In this document: positions 9,972 through 23,022 of the stretch, in pieces | Position numbering within the stretch: the stretch's first letter is position 1 | Layout: every line of letters starts with the position of its first letter | Origin: Blastomyces gilchristii SLH14081 | Lineage: Eukaryota; Ascomycota; Eurotiomycetes; Onygenales; Ajellomycetaceae | Assembly: GCF_000003855.2 (NCBI RefSeq) | Contig: NW_003101670.1 | Span: forward strand, 334,841 to 398,840 | Direction of reading: 5' to 3' | DNA: 64,000 bases | Position numbers and translations under genes: made by a program | The notes under the pieces: generated by a model | What the model saw: only the letters and a program-made list of their open reading frames with translations | Database searches by the model: none | What the model was told of the DNA's origin: nothing

Positions 9972-12280
9972 CTTTTTTCTTTTTTCTTTTTTTTCCCTTT
10001 TTTCTTTTTTTCCTTTTTTCGGCTCTCTCAATCAACTCCTACTTCTACGAGGGAGTTGTCTTTGGCTGCCTTCTTCCCAGGCGGCTGCCCTACTTTGCAT
10101 GGGAACCTTTTCATCTTCATCCGACAGGGTTCACGGATAAAGGAGAGTGCTACTACCTACGGAGTACTCAGGCGCAAATCGCTCAGAAAACTAGACCTCT
10201 CACAACCTTTTTTTTTTTTCGCTAAGAGATGCGTTAACTACCATCCATCACTAGTGGTCTACTTCCCTGACGATGATACAAAACCCGTCTGTTTTCGGGA
10301 TACTACCTAGGCATGGGACCAACAAATCTCTGCGACAACCAGCAGGGCAACGGTTCAAGTGTTGGTGTTTCTGGACGGTGTTTCCCTTGTTTTTGAAGAT
10401 GAATACGGAGTAGAGTAGAGGGGGAGACTGCACATATGAAACAGAAAAAAAAAAAAAAAAATTGAATCATTAGCATTCGTTTCCAACACAGATGAAGGAT
10501 ACAGCTGTCGCTGGTCTTCAACCTCCCCGCCTCGCCTGTCTTGCAGCCTCGCCTCTCCATGCGATCGATAAAGGCAAATGATAATACATATAAGTTAGCT
10601 TGGTATGGTATGGCTGGCACTGCAGTGACCAAACTTGAAATATTTATAACAGCTGTGGCTACGGAGATTTTCTTTCCGCAGCACAACCTTCCCATTCCCG
10701 CCTCCCCCCCAAATTCAACGGGATTGTGACTTTTAGTTCCCATTGTGCCACCCACCGCGTGAAGGCGAATCACGCCGAGAGGACTCACACCGAGAGCAAC
10801 CACCAGGCGATCAACCTACACCACACCGGGACGCCGAATGAAGCATGAAGCATGGCGGAACATGACAACAACATTGTGGGGATTAGCTTTTTACTCCTGG
10901 AATGAAGAACAACTACATGTATAGAGAATAATCATATATATATATATAGAGAGAGATATATATATACTACGTATATATATATATATTTTAAGTACGTAGT
11001 AGACAGTCTCTAAGGAACATTTCCGTGTCTCCGACTGGTTCGCCGGTTTTGCTGCCAATGACGGATGGAGGGAGGGGCTATTGTATGTAGTAGTGAAAAA
11101 GTCGGAGGGGGAAAAACAAACACTGGGGCGAGGCTAGTTGAAGTCCTTTGTATTCTCCGGGTTTCTATTGGCTTTTTTTTGGGGGGGTTTTTTTGCTGTT
11201 GAGTAGTAATCGATATAGCCAAGATTCGTGGGAATAAAGTGGAGGGAGAAAGATGACTTTGAATTCAATCGTAATGGTGATGATGGTGGCACAATAATAT
11301 GATGACAATGATGTAATGGTAATACTACTGCGTATGGCAATCGAGGAACAGGAAACTGTCGAAACATTGCTAGGTCTGTACGGTGCAGATTGACTGGCAG
11401 ATGAGATGATATGTGTTTCGCTGATATTGCGTGTGAATGACTATTTCTCATATTGCAGCAAACTTGCACCCCCATCGGTATGATTGACAATTGTAAGATG
11501 ATGAGCGCGGACAGAATTGGGAAAACCATCAAGAAACGCGGACGAAGCCAGGCGCAAGACAGCGAGGATTAGCAGGATTAGCAGGATTATTATTAAATAT
11601 GGCTGAGAGCATGGAACATGGTGATAGATATCAAGGATAGAAAAAGACAGAGAATAGCCGCTTTTTTTTTTTCTTACCCCACTGTCGAAGCGGGTGGAAA
11701 AAAAAAAAAAAAAAAAAGGAACAGAGATTTCTTCCGTCTCTTCTCTTTCTTCTTCTTCTTCTTCCTCTTCCTCCTCTTCCTCCTCTCATCCTTCATCGTT
11801 GTTCAAATATACTGAATACATTCTCCTGTTATTTGCTCCATCGTATTTCCCCACTATAACTATATCCCTCAACAGGTTTGTTTGTCCCCGTTCTCTATTT
11901 AAAATGACTTTTCCTTGTTGTTGTTCTTGTATTACTCTGCGATGACATACATAGCTTGCCCGTCTTTTGCCCCTCCATCGGCGCCATCGCTTTCATCATG
12001 GGCGAATTTAAACCACTGCACTCCCCTCCCTCTCTACTACTCTCTCCTCTTTCACATCTCATCTTTGTCTTACTGCTCTTTGTCAATATATCTATCTATA
12101 TCTCCCCATCTAACTAATTGCCATTGGATACTCTCGTGGGCTTCAATCTCATATTACACACGCTAATCTTGCCAATTCGCTTCCCCTCTTCGCATTTCAT
12201 CAGATTCCCGAACCCCGCCATAACCCTCGCGGAAAACAAACAACCACAACACACACATAAATCTATAATACACAGTCATC
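9972..12280. other. 2.3 kb gene-poor stretch
   Basis: No gene supported. It contains two TACGGAGTA motifs (10158-10166, 10404-10412), alternating AT/GA repeats at about 10930-10985, an A run at 11699-11717 and a CT-rich tract at about 11740-11790. The last several hundred bases are C/T-rich and form the aldolase promoter and leader, which is typical of highly expressed fungal genes. Confidence 0.55.
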
Positions 12281-13580
12281 ATGGGTGTACTAGACGTTCT
12301 CTCCCGCAAATCCGGCGTCATTGTCGGTGACGATGTCCTTCGTCTCTTCCAGTATGCCCAGGAGAAAGTCTTTGCTATTCCTGCCATTGTATGTACCCCG
12401 CCCTATCTTCGGCAAATGCCAGCCACATAAAAAAATCGGCAAAAAACTAATTCAATTCGTGTTTCTCTTACAGAATGTAACCTCCTCTTCTACTGCCGTG
12501 GCCGCTCTCGAGGCTGCTCGTGACAAGAAAAGCCCCATCATCCTGCAGATGTCCCAGGGTGGTGCTGCCTTCTTTGCCGGAAAGGTAAATTAAAACGGCC
12601 GCAAAACCCGGTATTGCGTGTCCGAAATTACGGTATCTAACATGAATATAGGGTATTCCTAATGGCAACCAAGAAGCTTCCATTGCTGGTGCCATCGCCG
12701 GGGCTCACTACATCAGAAGCATTGCTCCCTCCTACGGCATTCCCGTCGTCCTTCACACCGATCACTGCGCCAAGAAGCTGCTCCCTTGGTTGGACGGCAT
12801 GCTCGACGAGGATGAACGTTACTTCAAGATCCATGGCGAGCCTCTCTTCTCCAGCCACATGATTGATCTTTCCGAGGAGACCGTCGAGTGGAACATTGAG
12901 ACCACTGCCAAGTACCTCAAGCGCGCTACGCCCATGAAGCAATGGCTCGAGATGGTGAGTTACACATCCCACATAAACTACCTAGATCCATTCATTGATC
13001 ATGTAAAAAAAAAAAAAAGGAAATCGGCATCACCGGCGGTGAAGAAGACGGCGTCAACAACGAATCCGTCGACAACGCCTCCCTCTACACCCAGCCCGAG
13101 GACATCTACGCCATCTACAAGACCCTCTCAGCCATCAGCCCCTACTTCTCCATCGCCGCCGGCTTCGGCAACGTGCACGGCGTCTACAAGCCCGGCAACG
13201 TCCGCCTGCACCCAGAACTCCTCTCCAAGCACCAGGCCTACGTCAAGGAGAAGACCGGCTCCGACAAGGACAAGCTCGTCTTCCTCGTCTTCCACGGCGG
13301 CTCCGGCTCCTCCAAGGACGAGTTCAAGGAAGCCATCAGCTACGGCGTTGTCAAGGTCAACCTCGACACGGACCTGCAGTTCGCGTACCTGAGCGGCGTG
13401 CGCGATTTCGTCCTCGGCAAGAAGGATTACCTGCTGACTGCGGTGGGTAACCCGGATGGAGATGATAAGCCGAACAAGAAGTACTTTGACCCCCGTGTCT
13501 GGATTCGGGAAGGCGAGAAGGCCATGAGCGTCCGGGTACAGGAGGGGCTTGATGATTTTAATACTTCGAACCAGCTGTAA
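12281..13580 (+). CDS. fbaA: fructose-bisphosphate aldolase, class II
   Basis: Four exons: 12281-12388, 12474-12584, 12652-12954 and 13020-13580, all with phase-0 junctions, 360 residues. This zinc-dependent cytosolic enzyme cleaves fructose 1,6-bisphosphate to dihydroxyacetone phosphate and glyceraldehyde 3-phosphate in glycolysis and works in reverse in gluconeogenesis. The active-site block VVLHTDHC contains the catalytic Asp110 and the zinc ligand His111. EIGITGGEEDG, GNVHGVY, the phosphate-binding VFHGGSGS and VNLDTD follow in the family order. Length matches yeast Fba1. The leader is C/T-rich and the coding part uses C-ending codons strongly, both signs of high expression. The last intron ends in an A-run of 14 and then AG, with no pyrimidine tract. 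Confidence 0.97.
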
Positions 13581-15136
13581 AAGAATTATGAAATGAGTGA
13601 ATGAAAAAGGAGGGAGGGGGGGGGGGAGGAAGAGAGTTTTTTTTCCCTTTTTTTTCCTTTTTCTTTTTTTCTTCTTTTTTTTGAAAACGAAAAAAATAAT
13701 TATAAGAAAAAAACCTTTTGTATGAAGAAAAGAGGATAAATACATAAATAATATTGATATTCAGTTTTCTATACGCGCGATCGCCGTCCGGGGGGATGAT
13801 AGTTGTGCGCCCTCCTCCTCTGACTCGACTTGTTTTGAACAGAAGGGCGGGATTTGAGTCAAAGTGGTCAATTGTTATTTTTTATTTATTTTTTTTTACC
13901 TTTCTCATTTTTCTCACATCTCCGCATGCGTTGGGTGTGCTTTGGGGTAAATAGTTAATATATATATAAGTCGTAGCTTCAGAAAGGAGATAAATATTCA
14001 TTTGAAATATATGAAAATCAGATTACCTCATACATCTGTACGGATAAATAGAAAGAACTATTTAACTAGTTATGTATTGTTTGTTCCTCGCGGGACGAAG
14101 CACGAACTGAGGCAGCTGGTGACGATTACCACTCGGGCCGGCGATCTGTTAAATAACAAAAAGAAAAGGGATTTGAAGCAGTCAGGTCACTGACACTGGT
14201 GATGAAAATCGAATTCAAAGCAGATTATTTAATCAAGTTCGGTGCCGGCCAATGGTGACCAACGTTGGACGGGAAGTTGGTAGGTGGTAGTGGTGGTAGG
14301 GAGTGAGGGAGGGTATTTAGTTTATGGGGGACTGGTCTGTCTGTTTGTGAAGACAGCTGGGATATTTTGCAAGTTTGTTTAAATATCTGTTTTATTTTAA
14401 CTATTTATTTACACCAGACCAGACCAGACCAGACCAGCTGAAAATGTGTGCTGGGGATGGGATGCGATTGGGATGGCGCGACTGTTCAACACCCCCAGGA
14501 TGCACATATTTAACTAGAACATTAACTAACTAACCCTGATCCCCTTATTTAGTTAAGTTCTCTCGTTGAATACGCGTATCGAACGGTCCCCTACCTAACT
14601 ACCTAGGTAACAAAACCCGCGATGTGACTCGGTATGGACGTTGCAACTGCCGCAGAACGGTGATGATGCTTATAATACCTAGATATTTAGATATCAGGCA
14701 ATCCACTACGTACCCCTGATTCTGTCGGAAAGGGTGAAATGATACCGGTGACGTCCGACGCCAGCAGCTTTAGCTATGGCGCCCGATTGCTAAGTTAACG
14801 CACAGTTGAGGCATCCATCGACGTGGTTAAGGGAGGTGGAACCTCGATGAGAGGTGGACGCGCCTACGACTTGTATATATTTACGGACTTACCTCGTTAT
14901 TTTATTTATTATCAATCGCCCACTTTACTTCGACTGACATCCTACGAGAGCCTTATATTCAGCATGCGCGGGAATGCCTCCTTTCAGTCAGTGTATGGCG
15001 CCGACACACTTACCACCTGTCGGCCCGCCATCGATCAATCAGATATCCAAACTACAAACAATGAGAACCTCATATAGGGCCTCTTCCCGGTCTCCGCACA
15101 CCCCTTTCCCCCCCTTTCCCCCCCTCCTCCACTCTC
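13581..15136. other. intergenic with pentamer repeat
   Basis: No gene recognised. A G run lies at about 13617-13627, T-rich and A-rich stretches at 13636-13710, and a CCAGA pentamer repeat of five copies at about 14413-14437. Several short direct motifs (TAACTAAC, CCTAGGTA) occur near 14520-14610. Confidence 0.5.
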
Positions 15137-16010
15137 AGCTTCGCCGAATACGGCCCCAAATCCGGCTTCCCCCTCCTCTACTTCCACGGCTGGCTACCCT
15201 TCCTCCCGCCTCGAAGTCCGCGTCCCTCACTCCGCTCGCTCACTGCCTGCACTTGAGCATCATCGCCCCCGACCGCCCCGGCTTCGGCCGTTCCACTTAC
15301 CTCCCCAACTGCTGCATCATGGACTGGCCGGCCGATGTGCGTGCGCTGGTGGACCATCTGGTCTGGAGAGGTGTGCGGTTCTGGGAGGGTCGGGGGTGGG
15401 CCGTATGTGCTTGCTTGTGCGAGGCTGAGGGAGGCGGGGGGAAGGGGGTGGTGAGGAGGATAGTGAGGGGGGCGGGGCCGTGGTGGGGTGCTCCTCTTGC
15501 TGCTGATGCTGCTGATGCTGCTGCTGCTGTTGAGAATCTTAGTAGTGGTGGTGGTGGTGGTGATGCTGATGTTGATGGGAATAGGGGTATTCCAATGCCC
15601 AGACGGGTTTTGGAGGTGGCCGGTGTGGTTAGAAGGGGTGAGTGATTTTCTGGTTAGGCGGGGTTAGTTGAGCGGTGGTTGGGTAGGCTTGATGCGGTCA
15701 AGGGTGTTGAGGGTCCGGGGGGAGTAGAGAGGTTGCAAGAGGGCAAGAGTAAGACTGGTCTGGCAGCGACCGCGCCGTCACCGACAAACGACGACAACGA
15801 TGATGACGTCAAACCGAGTACCGATATAAAGAACGCTGTGAGCAATTCCTCCAACTCATCTTTGAAGCGTTTGCCCACGGCAGCGCAGGAAACGCAACGG
15901 CTGACAGCTTAGCTGATGACTGGGATTTCCGCTTCGAGGACGTACAATTTCCTAAAGTGCTGAAATGGCATGGGACGGCGGATGCGAATTCACCCCATCG
16001 GGACGATCCT
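15137..16010 (+). pseudogene. alpha/beta-hydrolase remnant, frameshifted
   Basis: Pieces of one alpha/beta-hydrolase appear in order but in different reading frames: SFAEYGPKSGFPLLYFHGW (from 15137), a PSSRLE piece, then IIAPDRPGFGRSTY and DWPADVRALVDHL in a third frame (to about 15360). After a low-complexity stretch comes a C-terminal block in another frame, with EQFLQLIFEAFAHG (about 15840) and DWDFRFEDV...KWHGTADANSP (to about 16000). The nucleophile-elbow GGSGGG is disturbed. Expanded GCT/GGT repeats lie at about 15490-15570. The family's usual order (YAEYG, HG, DRPG, GxSxG, WHGTAD) is kept, so this was a complete gene. Splicing cannot explain all the shifts because no suitable intron separates neighbouring pieces. 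Confidence 0.7.
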
Positions 16011-18048
16011 GCAGGGATAGAGGTTGGAGGTGATGTTGAGGGAGCTTGTGCCGGCGGAGATAGATGGTTAGGGGGGTGGAATGATTTTATATATGGAGGT
16101 AGGTGTAGTTCGTGTATGATATAATGCCTGCTTAGATTATCTCTCTCTACTTTGTTCTGTATGATACCCCGGTTTATAGATTCCTCCTTGTCCGTAATTA
16201 AATATACAAAACAACTACAAAAAAATAAAAACATAAAAACATACGAAAGCCCCGGATTCGCTGGTGGTCACCTACCCAACTACTTAAGAGCCTGTTTGGT
16301 AGCCCTGTCCAGAGCTGTATAGGCTGCCGTAGTTTTATGCATTGGCAAAATACAAGAAGGTAAAACTTTAAACAATAGAAAAAAAATATTACTGGGTCGG
16401 CTAAGTGTTCTGAAACCATGATTCAAACACTGTTTGATAACTTGAACTGACAATTGTATGTTTGGACAGAGATGAAAGTAGGATGGACCAGCTCTGTCTG
16501 TCTTTTCTGCTTTCTTTGTGCTCAACGAGTACTCCGTAGTTAGGGGGAGAGTTGAGTTGGCTGTGCTTCTTCCGATGTCTCAGAAGAAGAGATATAAATA
16601 GCAGAGTAGGATTGATGATACCAACACCAGGCGTTGTCAACCTCAACGTCGGCCAGGTTCAGGCACCAGGCACAACAACAACTCAGCAAAGCTTGAGTCT
16701 CGGGGTTTTCAGGCTGCCCGTTTCAATCCTCACTTTTTCTCTTTTTTCGAAATTACAATAATAATGATAACCCGTTGGACCAGAAGATGGTTGCAAAGCA
16801 CGGCACACGGTAACATTTCCAAGCTGTGCGGTGTGTCTGCTACATGTAAGAGAACTCTATAACGTTGAACCATGAAACTTGATTCCAGGGAATGTTCCTT
16901 GATGTTCCTTGTTTCCAGTGGATTCTGTCCCCGCTGACGAATACCTCTCCCAGTTGATTATGTATCTGTTCTCTCTTCGCCTTTCTTTGAGCAATGGGTA
17001 GAGGCTAGAGTGAGCTGATGCCAGAAAACAGGTCCACTGCGGTGGATCAAGGACCGCGGTCTGGGTCTGGGACTTTTTGACTGTCCTGACTGTCCTCAGT
17101 AGTGTCCTGATGATTCCTGTCATAGACTCATGGGCCAGGCGTGAGGCGTTGAGGCGTTATTTATTTAGAGTGGCTTGAGAGACTTCTAAACTTTCAACCA
17201 ACAACGTCCAACAACTTCAAAACTTCACACAAGACACGGACTCACGGAGACAAAACCTCAGGCACTTGAGACATTGGGCAGCGCTACCGTTTAGTATGGG
17301 CCGAACTATGAATTAATTATTGCCTTCGCCCATAATCGGGCTGGTTCTCCATCCGACAACGTTGTCTGGTTGGGGGTACGGTGCAGAACCGTGGATGTTA
17401 ATGCGATGATATTACTAAATTTCTTGCTTAAACTTTTAGGGTTAATTTTTTTCTAATCTGTTTCTGGTTCTCCGATATTTCGACCTGTCTGCCCTACCCG
17501 CCCTATGTAAAAAGCAGTGAAGAGATAGGTGTTCGGTCTTTGTCTGGTTCTCCCCCGGCGCTCTTTTTGTCCATGTCATTCGCATTTCCCTGATATCGTC
17601 CCGCATTATCCCATTTTTAATAAGGTTCTCCTACCATTCGTTGATTGAGGACTTTCTGCTTCTTCTTCTGCTTCTTCTTCTTCTTCTTCTTCTTCTTGCC
17701 TTATTTTGTTCTTATTACGTCTTTTCTTTTCTCCCAGCTCGTAAACGCCACACTCCCCTTGTTGGCCTTATACACATCACATTCGTTGTTCGAATCCTCG
17801 AGTCCGCGAAACCGTCCTCTTGTTTGTCACGCTCCTCCCATAATACGTCTGGGCATCCGTTGTCTATATTTTACCACGGGGGATCCTCGGGTCCGGGAAT
17901 GACATTCCCCTCTACCGCTTAGATGAGAGTGTCTGCTCGTTTGCCTATGTTCCTGTGTCAGTCATTTTGGGGGGAAACCAGGGACCTTACTACATATACA
18001 ACCGCTTGATTAGCGTATCCCATCGTTATCATATCGCTGCCGATCCTT
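16011..18048. other. 2 kb gene-poor stretch
   Basis: No gene supported on either strand. One TACTCCGTA motif lies at 16530-16538. A CTT/CTG trinucleotide repeat lies at about 17655-17697. The region from about 17450 onward is likely the promoter and pyrimidine-rich leader of the channel gene. Confidence 0.5.
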
Positions 18049-21000
18049 ATGGAAGGCGCTATATTAGCTCGCCAGGACGGGGGAAAGACCCCCGCAGACC
18101 AGCTCCTGGAGCTGATCCGGAATCCATTCAGCGCTGCTGTATGTAGTAGCAATTGTGTCTTTCTCTTTTCCCCAAAAGCTAACTTTTACTCTTTTTCCTT
18201 CAGTTCCAACTCAATGCCTTCTGGGCTTCGTTTGGTACATCAGTCGGACTGACGCTTTCCCTTGGCTTACTCTTCTCCCTCTTCCGTCCCCGCAACTCGC
18301 TGGTTTACGCCCCTAAAATAAAGCATGCGGACCAGAAGCACACCCCTCCTCCCGTGGGAAAGGGCCTATTCGCTTGGATTACCCCGCTTAGAAACACCAA
18401 GGAGAGCGAGCTCATCGATTGTATTGGTCTTGATGCTACAGTGTTCTTGCGCTTCACCAGAATGTGCCGCGATATGTTTTTGGCCTCGAGCGTCATCGGC
18501 TGTTTCGTTATGATCCCCATAAACATCGCTAAGAGCACCCCGCCAGTGGGTATCAATGCGTTCGCAACTATGACCCCAGAGTATGTATCATACAGTGCAA
18601 TTTGGAGTCATGTCGTTTGTCTCTGGCTTTTCAATGCCATCGTCGCCTATTTTCTATGGCGCAATTATAAAGCTGTCTCCACTTTGAGAAGACATTATTT
18701 TGAAAGTCCTGAGTACCAGAAGAGTCTACATGCTAGAACCCTTTTGGTAAGCTTGCCCCATTGATGTGACCTCTCTAAAGAGTTTATGAACTAATTTATT
18801 TTGGAATACAGGTTAGACATATACCGCCCGATTTCAGAACAGATGAAGGCCTCCTACGCTTGACGGACGAGATCAATCCTACCCCATCAGTACCCCGCGC
18901 TTCGATTGGCCGCAACATGAAGGGTCTACCAAAACTTATCGCAGAGCATGACAAGATGGTTCGACAACTTGAAGAAGTACTTGCCAAATACTTCAAAAAT
19001 CCGGATCGACTCCCCTCCAAACGTCCTACCTGCCGTCCTTCAAAAGAATATCAGGCGGAGCATGGCTCTGAGAAAGTCGACGCCATCGACTACCTTACAG
19101 GCCGAATTCGCGACCTCGAGGACGAGATCAAGTATGTTCGGGAGTCAATCGATACCCTGAACGCCATGCCCTACGGCTTCGTTAGCTGGGAATCGATTGA
19201 CGACGCCCATGTAGCGGCCTATGCTGCTCGAAATAAGCACCCGCAAGGCATATCGATTACTCTTGCCCCGCGACCTTATGATATTATCTGGGAAAATCTG
19301 GCCCTTACGAGAAAGATTCGGAAAAGGAAACGTATAATCAATTTTTTCTGGTCTACCGTGTTGACCTTGTTGTGGATCGCACCTAACGCCATGATTGCCA
19401 TCTTCTTAGCTGATCTGTCCAATCTGGGTAAGGTCTGGAAAGGATTTCAAGATGAGCTTCATGCAAATCCCAAGACCTGGGCCGCGGTGCAAGGTATTGC
19501 AGCTCCAGCGTTGACATCCCTGGTCTATCTCGTCTTACCCATTATATTCCGGCGCCTCTCAGTCCGGGCTGGCGACATCACGAAAACATCGCGGGAGCGC
19601 CATGTCATTCATAGTTTATATGCTTTCTTCGTTTTCAACAACCTGGTGGTATTTTCAATATTCTCGGCGATTTGGGCATTTGTGACCGCAGTGATCGAAG
19701 CCAAAAATGACAACAACAACGTTTGGGATGCGATCATCAAGGGACGGATCCATTACCATGTTATGTCAGCCCTGTGCCACATCTCCCCCTTTTGGGTCAC
19801 CTGGGTTTTGCAGAGAAACATTGGCGCTGCCATCGATCTTCTCCAGGTCGTGAAATTGGCTTGGATCTGGTTTACCAAACAGTTTATGGCGACGACTCCT
19901 AGGCAGATTATCGAATGGACTGCTCCGGCTCCATTTCCCTATGCAAGTTATTACAACTACTTCCTATTTTATGCGACGATAGCCCTCTGTTTCGCGACTC
20001 TGCAGCCAATTATCCTTCCTGTGACGGCCATTTATTTCGCCCTCGATTCCTGGCTTAAGAAATACCTCCTTCTCTACGTTTTTGTCACCAAGACCGAATC
20101 CGGTGGCCAATACTGGCGTGTCCTCTTCAATCGTATAGTATTCGCAATGATCCTCGCCAACTTCGTAACTGCAGTTGTCATCAAAGCCAAGGGAAGCTGG
20201 ACAATGGTCTCCTGTCTAATTCCCCTCCCCTTCCTAATGCTCGCGTTCAAATGGTACTGTAGAAGAACCTTCGACGATGGCTTAACATACCACCGCCGCA
20301 TGATCCCCGCCGACGCAGAGTCCCTCGCCCCCGGGAAAGGCAGGAAGAAAAACTCTGAAAGAATCGCCTCCAAATTCGGCCACCCAGCACTCTACAAGCC
20401 CCTGATGACGCCAATGGTCCACGCCAAAGCCGCCGGCGCGCTGGAGAAGATCTTCCAAGCACAAGGCGGTGGCGCACAGGTCGCCAACGAGTACTCAGAC
20501 ATAGCGCTACAGAAGATGTCCTCGAACGAACCCGGGCGAACATCCAGCCATCCCCACGATGCGGCCCCGGCCCCCTTCGAAGTCGTCCAGGAAAACCAAC
20601 TTGACTTCGCATATTTCAAGGACCGGGCCGACTTCCGCGGCGAGTTCGGCGGCGGCATCTACGGTCGCCCGGAGGACCTGATCAGTGAGCGCTCGCACAC
20701 GCCCCGCAGCTTCCTCGCCGGGTTTGATTCCCCTGGCTCCTCGCGCGCTTCGTCGCCTGTGCGACACGCAATGGCACCGGGAGGAAGAGGGCCAGTCGTT
20801 CCGCCCGGCCACCACCTGCACACCCAGCCATTCGATAGCCAATCCGTTATTCCTCCAGTACCGAACATCCCAGAGTACGCTACATATCGATCGTCGTCGG
20901 TGGCGACGACGGATAACATTAGTATTAATAATAATATTAATACTAGTCACAAAGCATTCTACCGGACGATGACGACGGATAGTGAGAGCGAGAGGGCGCT

Positions 21001-21097
21001 GCTGAGTAACGTGCAAGACCCACCTGTGCGGCATTCTGCGGATATTGCGTCGTATGATGGTCGGGAGCGGAGTCCGTCGACGGGTCCGCATGGGTGA
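18049..21097 (+). CDS. CSC1/TMEM63 (DUF221) calcium-permeable stress-gated channel family protein
   Basis: Three exons: 18049-18138, 18204-18746 and 18812-21097, 972 residues with consistent phases. The N-terminal RSN1_TM part has a first span at about 31-58 ending in FRPRNSLVYAPK, then two more spans with the RFTRMCRDMF block between. The cytosolic PHM7_cyt part starts at VRHIPPDFRT (about 212), with PKLIAEHDKMVRQLEE and AAYAARNKHPQGISITLAPRPYDIIWENL. The seven-span DUF221 core follows (about 370-690). The C-terminal tail of about 250 residues is Ser/Pro/Gly-rich with an Asn run. The family forms osmo- or mechanosensitive cation channels at the plasma membrane (yeast Csc1, plant OSCA). Ion selectivity of this member is inferred from the family only. 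Confidence 0.92.
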
Positions 21098-22444
21098 CTG
21101 CCACCGCGGGCGCCGCGGGGTTAAGGAGCTACGTCTTATGAAGCGTATGTAGGGTATGCGATATTGAACTGATTCCCGCCGCTTCACTTTTTCGTTTTTG
21201 TCTCTATATTTACCGTTGAAGGGCAAATAGTCATGTTTTCTTCTTCTTCTTTTTTTTTTTTTTTTTGGTTGCATTTATGTTAATATTGAAGGAGAGGTTC
21301 TTTTTCTTCTTATATATAACTTAATTGCTTTTTGGGTACTAATGTTGAATGATACCTGGGAGGCTTATGGATTGGAGGCGTCTGTTTTATAAATGGTTGT
21401 TCTTATTTGGCTGGTGGCTTCTGGAAGGTGATGCTGGTGCCATTTTGTTTTTGGTTTTTTTTCCTGCCATTTAGACAAATGTCATATGGGCGTTTTTCCT
21501 CATTTTGCGGTAGAGTGCCGCGAAATGAATGATAGACAGTTTCATCCCTCCGGTGTATTGGAATGGTGGGCTGGAGAAAGCGGAGGAATGTGCGTATATA
21601 TATACACATGCTCCATGCTGTTACTAGATATACGCATACAACTACATAAAGCATAATTTTCTCAATCATTCTCCGTTTGAGCTTTACGATTCATATAATT
21701 TCTATAAATATACATGGGCTCATCAATGTCATCATCGAAATCCGCGGGAAATCCGCTGTCTCACGTGACTCTACACCCATCCGGGCTCACTTACTTTCCC
21801 CGCAACCCGAACTTACGCAGTAGCCCGAGCAACATCGATAGGACATGTTCCCTCTTCCTCTCCTCCTCCTCCTCCTCGTCTTCCTCCCTACGGGCTTTTG
21901 GACACAGTATCTCTCCACCAGCTCTACTCTGAAAAACACTATACAAAACAATCCTCCGACTTCGATCCGGTCAGCCTCCGCATCCTGCCTAAAATTCAGA
22001 AAAACCACCAAAACCACCATGTCCGTGGCCCCAGTCCCGATGGCCCCATGAAACCGGTCTATGGCACATAAAATAAAATCCTCCTCCTCTTCTGCTTCTC
22101 ATGCCTTCTGGAAGGTCAGAGAGTAGAAGGTGTGGTAGAGTTACATTACATAGCTGGCTGTTTTGGAGAACAAACGGGCAGCATACACGTATAAGGTTCC
22201 AAGCACGGCAAAGTGGGGGGTGGGGACGAAGACGAAGATAAATAAGATCGGGAAGGTTTTGGGGCTGTGGTATAAGTGGCGGGATATAAGGTGCTATAGC
22301 GCCTATATTGATTGAGGGGGAGAGAGGGAGAAAGGAGTTAGTGATACTATCCCATTTCTATCACCGGTTTCGGGAGGTCCTGGTTGGTTCCCTCTAGCTC
22401 GAGCTACTACAGGGGCAAGGAAAAGCAGAAATACGGTACAAATC
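21098..22444. other. intergenic, no gene seen
   Basis: 3' region of the channel gene, with a T run at about 21250-21266 and a CTC-rich patch at about 21855-21885, then the upstream region of the small membrane-protein gene. Open frames are short and low-complexity. Confidence 0.5.
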
Positions 22445-23022
22445 ATGACGTGGTACTCTCTCCTTCCGCCGGGACTTACGGCGTTCGAAGCATGGCTGGT
22501 TCGAGTCTTTGTATGTCTAACCCCTTCCTACTACTCTCTCCTCCTCTTCCTTATCTTTCTCACCCATCCCATTGGAAATACCTCATTTGTTTCATGTCTC
22601 ACACGTCCTTATCATTCCGCTTTGTCATCTAGCTCATCCTAGGAACAATCATCATCGCCCCCTGGGCATTCATGATCCTCTACGATCTTCTACTTTACAT
22701 CTGGCGCGCGTCCACCTATGAGATTCCCATCATTGGAGGCCGGGCGAGGGGCCGACAACGGCCCCAAGCTCCTAGCTTAAGCGAGAGACCTGACGGGAGG
22801 AGGAGGACGTTTAGTTTGACGACATCGCTGTATGATGGTGATGATGATGGGGGAGTTGAGGATAATAGTTCTTCTTCGAATGATAATAGTGATGGGAGTG
22901 AAGGTGAATCCGATGCGTTTGCGGACGGTAGAAAATATGGGATGGACAGGGATGCGGATGGGGTTAGCTATAGGAAGGTGTATGCGGAACCTGATGTTAT
23001 CGGGGGCGATGTGGGAGGGTAA
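22445..23022 (+). CDS. small single-span membrane protein, unknown function
   Basis: Two exons, 22445-22510 and 22633-23022, joined in phase 0 (intron GTATGT..CTAG), 151 residues. The start MTWYSLLPPGLTAFEAW leads into one hydrophobic span at about 19-44 (LVRVFLILGTIIIAPWAFMILYD, interrupted by the splice site). A short basic segment (GRARGRQRP) and an acidic, Ser/Asp/Asn-rich tail follow. The positive residues lie after the span, so the tail is probably cytosolic. No domain is recognised. The tidy splice phase, the transmembrane segment formed across the junction and the lack of stops argue for a real gene. Confidence 0.65.

Noticed and set aside
20507..21274. 255-codon minus-strand frame at the end of the channel gene
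   Set aside because: Antisense to the C-terminal tail, Arg-rich, and without a recognisable product.
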